Source of the DNA: Merdiplasma sp905207905
GTDB taxonomy: Bacteria > Bacillota > Clostridia > Lachnospirales > Lachnospiraceae
Reading direction: 5' to 3'
Length of the DNA: 64,000 bases
Assembly (NCBI GenBank): GCA_902475025.1
Contig: CABRXX010000007.1
Span: forward strand, 4,952-68,951
Under the pieces are notes generated by a model, which was not told the DNA's origin, did not search any database, and saw nothing but the letters and a program-made list of their open reading frames with translations. This document shows, one piece after another, positions 60,694 to 64,000 of the stretch; position 1 is the stretch's first letter; each line of letters starts with the position of its first letter. Position numbers and translations under genes: made by a program.

Positions 60694-63600
60694 TCTTTTT
60701 CCCGGGAGGATAACCGCTCCCAGACCTCTCCCTCCGTAAGTTCTGAAATTTTTCGAAATTCTGTTCCCGGGATCTTTCGGTCAAACCCGCAAAGACCAGA
60801 AAACTGGCAGTAAGTACAGGAGCACTCCTGCTTCCGCTCATAAGGGTTCGGCGCCACCCAGCCCTCCAGGATGTTCTGCCCCAGATTCTGCAGTTTCTCC
60901 TGTACAAAGCTGGACAGCTCCTCTAGCTGCTCCCGTTTTGCCACTTTTGATGCTGCAGTCCAGGAACCGTCTTTCTTTTTTCCCACCGGAATCACCAGAG
61001 AATTTTTTTGGAAGTTGCCGTCCATCCGCTCTACCACCATCGGATCCTGGTTCACCAGCCCGCTGGGCCTTAGCTTTTTTAAGATTTCCTGGTTGATTTC
61101 CTCCGGCGTCATCTCCTGGGTTCCTTCCAGTATCGGATCCTGCAGGCGGAAATAGAAAATCCCCGCAGGGACAATCTCCTTTCCCGGATGAAGCCGCTGC
61201 TCCAGCTCCATAGCTGCATTCAAATAGACCACCAGCTGAAGCTGGAGTCCATAGTAAAGCGCCACCAGATCAAAGGTAGTATTTCCGGACTTGTAATCCA
61301 CCACCTTCACATACACCTGATCCTCCTCCCGGCATACATCGATCCGGTCGATTCTTCCCTTCAGACGCATCCGCTCGGTTTCACTCAGGGCAATGTTCAC
61401 GGATTTTAAATCTCTGGCAGAAGCAAAGGATACCTCAAATCCGCCTGGAACAAAGCGTCCTGCCTGGATCTGACGATGCAGCGCCCACACAGAACGGTTT
61501 AAAATCCGCTTGATCCGCTGAACCCCATAACGATTCCGCTCTGTATCAAAGAACACCTGAGAACCGTAGGTCTCCACCGCCTCCTCCACACTGTCCTCCG
61601 TGAATTTTTTTCTTGCCTCCTCTGGCAGGGTAAACCAGTTGTAGGGACTATTCTCCAGTTTCCTGGCAAACAGTTCCAATGCCTTGTGAAAAATATTTCC
61701 AATATCCACGGACCGTACCTTATACTCTTCCCGCTCCTTTAGCTGAAGACCATAGGCCGCAAAATGGGCAAAGGCGCAGGAGGCAAACTGTTCCAGCCTG
61801 GTAACACTGTTCTCCAGCACTTCCCCGTAAAGCGCTTTGGCGGTCAGGGAATCTATCTTTTCCCGGCCCAAAACAAAAAACGCTGCATCCACCAGCGCTT
61901 CTGCCTGGCTTTGGTACGCTTCGTTCTCCTGATACAATGCAAGCAGCTTTCCCGTTCTCTGTCTTAACTGCTCTCCTCCCTTTTCCCGAAGGAGCCGGAG
62001 GCTCTCCGCCAGATACGGCAGGCCTGTCTTCAGGGAGGTAATCTGAGCCAGAGGATCCTTTTTTACGTTTTCGTCCTGAAGCTCCAGATAGGGAAACATC
62101 CTGCGGATCACTGCCACCAGATAAGAGGGACGCATAGCGCCTCCATCACTGCTGCTGCGGCAAAAAGACAGGTACAGTCTCTCTGCCGGCTTTGTAAGTC
62201 CCAGATACAGATAAAACCGCTGAACATAACTGTTTTCCCTGGCAGTCGGTGACAGCTCGATGCCTGATCCATGGAGGAATTCCCGCTCCAGATCTGAGAC
62301 AATGCCTCCTTTGTTTTCTCTGGCAGGGATCCAACCGTCGTTCAGACCCAAAAACAGCAGCACCCGGATTTGATTCAGTCTGGTTCGCTCCATATCCCCC
62401 ACATGCACCTGGTCAATTCCAGGTGGAATCAGGCCCACTCTGGCCTCTTCGAAACCAGCCTCCAAAATATCCAAAAATTCCTTCCTTGAGATCTCCTCCT
62501 CCCCCAAAAGCTCCACCGCTTCATCCAAAATATCCAGAATGATCCGGTAAATCTGGCTGTATTCGTTGACCTTTTCTCTCTGCCCTTTTCGTTCAAATTC
62601 CTGTTCCTGTTCTTTTAACTGCTGCTGGATCTTGCAGGATACCAGCAGCTCATAGAGTGCCTCTGCGTATCTGCTAAGAGGTGCCTTGCCTCTTCCGGAA
62701 ATCTCCAGCCAGGGAGCCAAAGACTCCATGATCCTTTTCCGGTACTCTTCACAGTCTGCCGCTTCTCCCGGCACCATTGAGGCAGTCTCTCTAGTCCAGG
62801 TCTGCTCCCACTGATATTTTCCGCGAATTCCCAGAGCCCTCACATAATTCTCCAGCCGGTCGGTCTCCTGCCTGGAGATGCCTGCAAAGCCGGTGCGCAG
62901 ATATCGAAATACACTTTCATAAGAAAACTGAAACTCCAACAGCCCAAAAGCCCCCCGGATAAACTCCAGGCAGGGATTCAGCAAAATCTGAACGGTCTGA
63001 TCCACAAAGCAGGGAATCCCATGCTCCTCAAACACCTTCCTCACATAATTGCCATAGGAGGGAAGATCTCCAGCCATCACTGCGATCTCCCGGTATCGGA
63101 ACCCCTGCTCTCGCACAAGGGTAAGAATCGTCCTGGCTGCAAACGCTACCTCCTCCATGGGGGTTCCGGATACATGAAGAGAAATTCCTTCGCCTTCATT
63201 CCGCTTTGACTCACCAAACTTATGGGAAAGAGCCTGGTTCTCAGAAAAACACTTCTGCTTTCCATACCGAAACAGATGACGCTCCAGAAACTCCAGCTCC
63301 CCTCCGGAACGAAAGCGGTGTCTCTTCGTAAGCACCACCGGCTCCAGAAGCCGGGTTCCCGTCTCCTCTGCCAGCCGGAACAGCGTCTGTATAGTCTTTT
63401 TGCTGAGATAAAACAGCTCATGATCAAAAATCCTTCCCATCGGCTGCTGGGCTGGATCCAGGGTCACTGTGATCTGTATCTTACTGCAAAGGGTCAGCAG
63501 TTTCTTTAATGCATTCTGCTGCACCGGCGTAAATCCGGTAAAGCCGTCAAAAGCCAGCACGCTGTCCTTTAACAGCCTGGAATCTCCGGCTGCTTCACAG

Positions 63601-64000
63601 AACACATCCAGCAGTTCCTCTGCAGTAAGAAACCGTTCTCTTTTGTATTCAGAAAATCCCCGGTACAGAGTAAGGATATCTCTCAGCTTATACTGAAGCT
63701 GCGGTCTTTTTTCCGAAAGCCGGATCATCTCCTCAAGCTCCTCTTCCGAGATCTCATACTGAGTCAGCTCTGAGAGGATGGATTTGATCTGAGAAATATA
63801 ACCGGGTTTTTCCAGCCTGCTTCCTAAAATCTCCAGTCTGGATTTCTCCTGAGCCGCCACCCTGCGCAGCAGGAGATTTTTCCCCGTCTCTGTCAAAACC
63901 GGCTTTTGGCCGGCCCCTGTCTCCTCAAAGACCCGAAACGCCAGACGCTGAAAACTCAGAATATCAATATTTAAAATACCTCCAGCCGGATGCAGCCTTA
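60690..64000 (-). CDS. addB: ATP-dependent nuclease subunit B (N-terminus cut by window edge)
   Basis: At least 1103 codons; the frame runs without a stop to base 64000, continuing RLHPAGGILNIDILSFQRL upstream of the first possible TTG at 63896, so the true start lies outside. Helicase-like domain degenerate as in AddB; C-terminal nuclease VVDYKSGN and the FeS cluster cysteines (in SCAFAHFAAYG and CSCTYCQFSGLC). With AddA it forms the AddAB recombination nuclease. Confidence 0.95.
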   Translation of the reverse strand, partial: RLHPAGGILNIDILSFQRLAFRVFEETGAGQKPVLTETGKNLLLRRVAAQEKSRLEILGSRLEKPGYISQIKSILSELTQYEISEEELEEMIRLSEKRPQLQYKLRDILTLYRGFSEYKRERFLTAEELLDVFCEAAGDSRLLKDSVLAFDGFTGFTPVQQNALKKLLTLCSKIQITVTLDPAQQPMGRIFDHELFYLSKKTIQTLFRLAEETGTRLLEPVVLTKRHRFRSGGELEFLERHLFRYGKQKCFSENQALSHKFGESKRNEGEGISLHVSGTPMEEVAFAARTILTLVREQGFRYREIAVMAGDLPSYGNYVRKVFEEHGIPCFVDQTVQILLNPCLEFIRGAFGLLEFQFSYESVFRYLRTGFAGISRQETDRLENYVRALGIRGKYQWEQTWTRETASMVPGEAADCEEYRKRIMESLAPWLEISGRGKAPLSRYAEALYELLVSCKIQQQLKEQEQEFERKGQREKVNEYSQIYRIILDILDEAVELLGEEEISRKEFLDILEAGFEEARVGLIPPGIDQVHVGDMERTRLNQIRVLLFLGLNDGWIPARENKGGIVSDLEREFLHGSGIELSPTARENSYVQRFYLYLGLTKPAERLYLSFCRSSSDGGAMRPSYLVAVIRRMFPYLELQDENVKKDPLAQITSLKTGLPYLAESLRLLREKGGEQLRQRTGKLLALYQENEAYQSQAEALVDAAFFVLGREKIDSLTAKALYGEVLENSVTRLEQFASCAFAHFAAYGLQLKEREEYKVRSVDIGNIFHKALELFARKLENSPYNWFTLPEEARKKFTEDSVEEAVETYGSQVFFDTERNRYGVQRIKRILNRSVWALHRQIQAGRFVPGGFEVSFASARDLKSVNIALSETERMRLKGRIDRIDVCREEDQVYVKVVDYKSGNTTFDLVALYYGLQLQLVVYLNAAMELEQRLHPGKEIVPAGIFYFRLQDPILEGTQEMTPEEINQEILKKLRPSGLVNQDPMVVERMDGNFQKNSLVIPVGKKKDGSWTAASKVAKREQLEELSSFVQEKLQNLGQNILEGWVAPNPYERKQECSCTYCQFSGLCGFDRKIPGTEFRKISELTEGEVWERLSSREKE

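Noticed and set aside
63896..64000. addB starting at TTG 63896
   Set aside because: The frame continues upstream with AddB-like sequence to the window edge, so the gene is truncated by the window.
1..64000. Insertion sequences, prophage, CRISPR arrays, tRNA or rRNA genes
   Set aside because: No transposase, integrase, regularly spaced repeat array or cloverleaf was recognised by eye; dedicated scans could still find small ones.

Overview
The window reads as a piece of a Lachnospiraceae (Clostridia) chromosome, closest in style to Blautia and related gut genera. Evidence for this: AddAB rather than RecBCD, the murB-rapZ-whiA set, HPr kinase, a threonine T-box, an infC-rpmI-rplT leader, an ECF sigma factor paired with a long membrane anti-sigma-like protein, DUF1540 and VanW proteins, and strong AGGAGG ribosome sites. 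Genus is inference. Nearly every gene lies on the minus strand; purC (14561-15421) is the only clear plus-strand gene. I see no rRNA, tRNA, CRISPR, phage or transposase gene, so this is mostly core chromosome with unusual small repeats in the gaps.

Layout, left to right (transcription runs right to left): 1-1836 PLP aminotransferase (partial), Lrp/AsnC regulator and a PurM/HypE-like protein; 1999-9569 an operon-like run uvrC, hprK, glucokinase, B12-binding radical SAM protein, a 35-residue membrane peptide and a VanW protein; 9668-14263 MATE exporter, PAP2 phosphatase and ftsH, with divergent purC; 15721-21401 an unknown two-repeat protein, an FeS flavoprotein-like reductase, a Na/Pi cotransporter and the sigma/anti-sigma pair; 22012-27350 rplT, rpmI, infC with leader, an amidohydrolase, a DUF1540 protein, and thrS with a small gene under a T-box; 27648-30507 a two-component system; 30800-33740 two GT4 glycosyltransferases and a TVP38-like protein, probably membrane glycolipid synthesis; 34323-39542 a five-gene peptide/nickel-type ABC importer; 39764-49548 YdcF, SEC-C protein, nadE, hslO, a predicted metal exporter, an ABC-F protein, an M24 peptidase and whiA; 49564-51352 rapZ and murB; 51487-64000 a YfhO/aminotransferase fusion, addA, thioredoxin, a ferredoxin-thioredoxin-reductase-like protein, a CDF exporter and addB (cut by the right edge).

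The most unusual things are: an uninterrupted 1238-codon reading frame joining a YfhO membrane protein to a PLP aminotransferase; two families of intergenic palindromic repeats, twice found side by side; a 118-bp tandem duplication ahead of the response regulator; an infC start that is most simply an AUU codon; a thioredoxin/FTR-like pair inside the addB-addA cluster; and two promoters whose -35 box sits in the loop of an upstream terminator hairpin. No clear, wholly new multi-gene system is evident.
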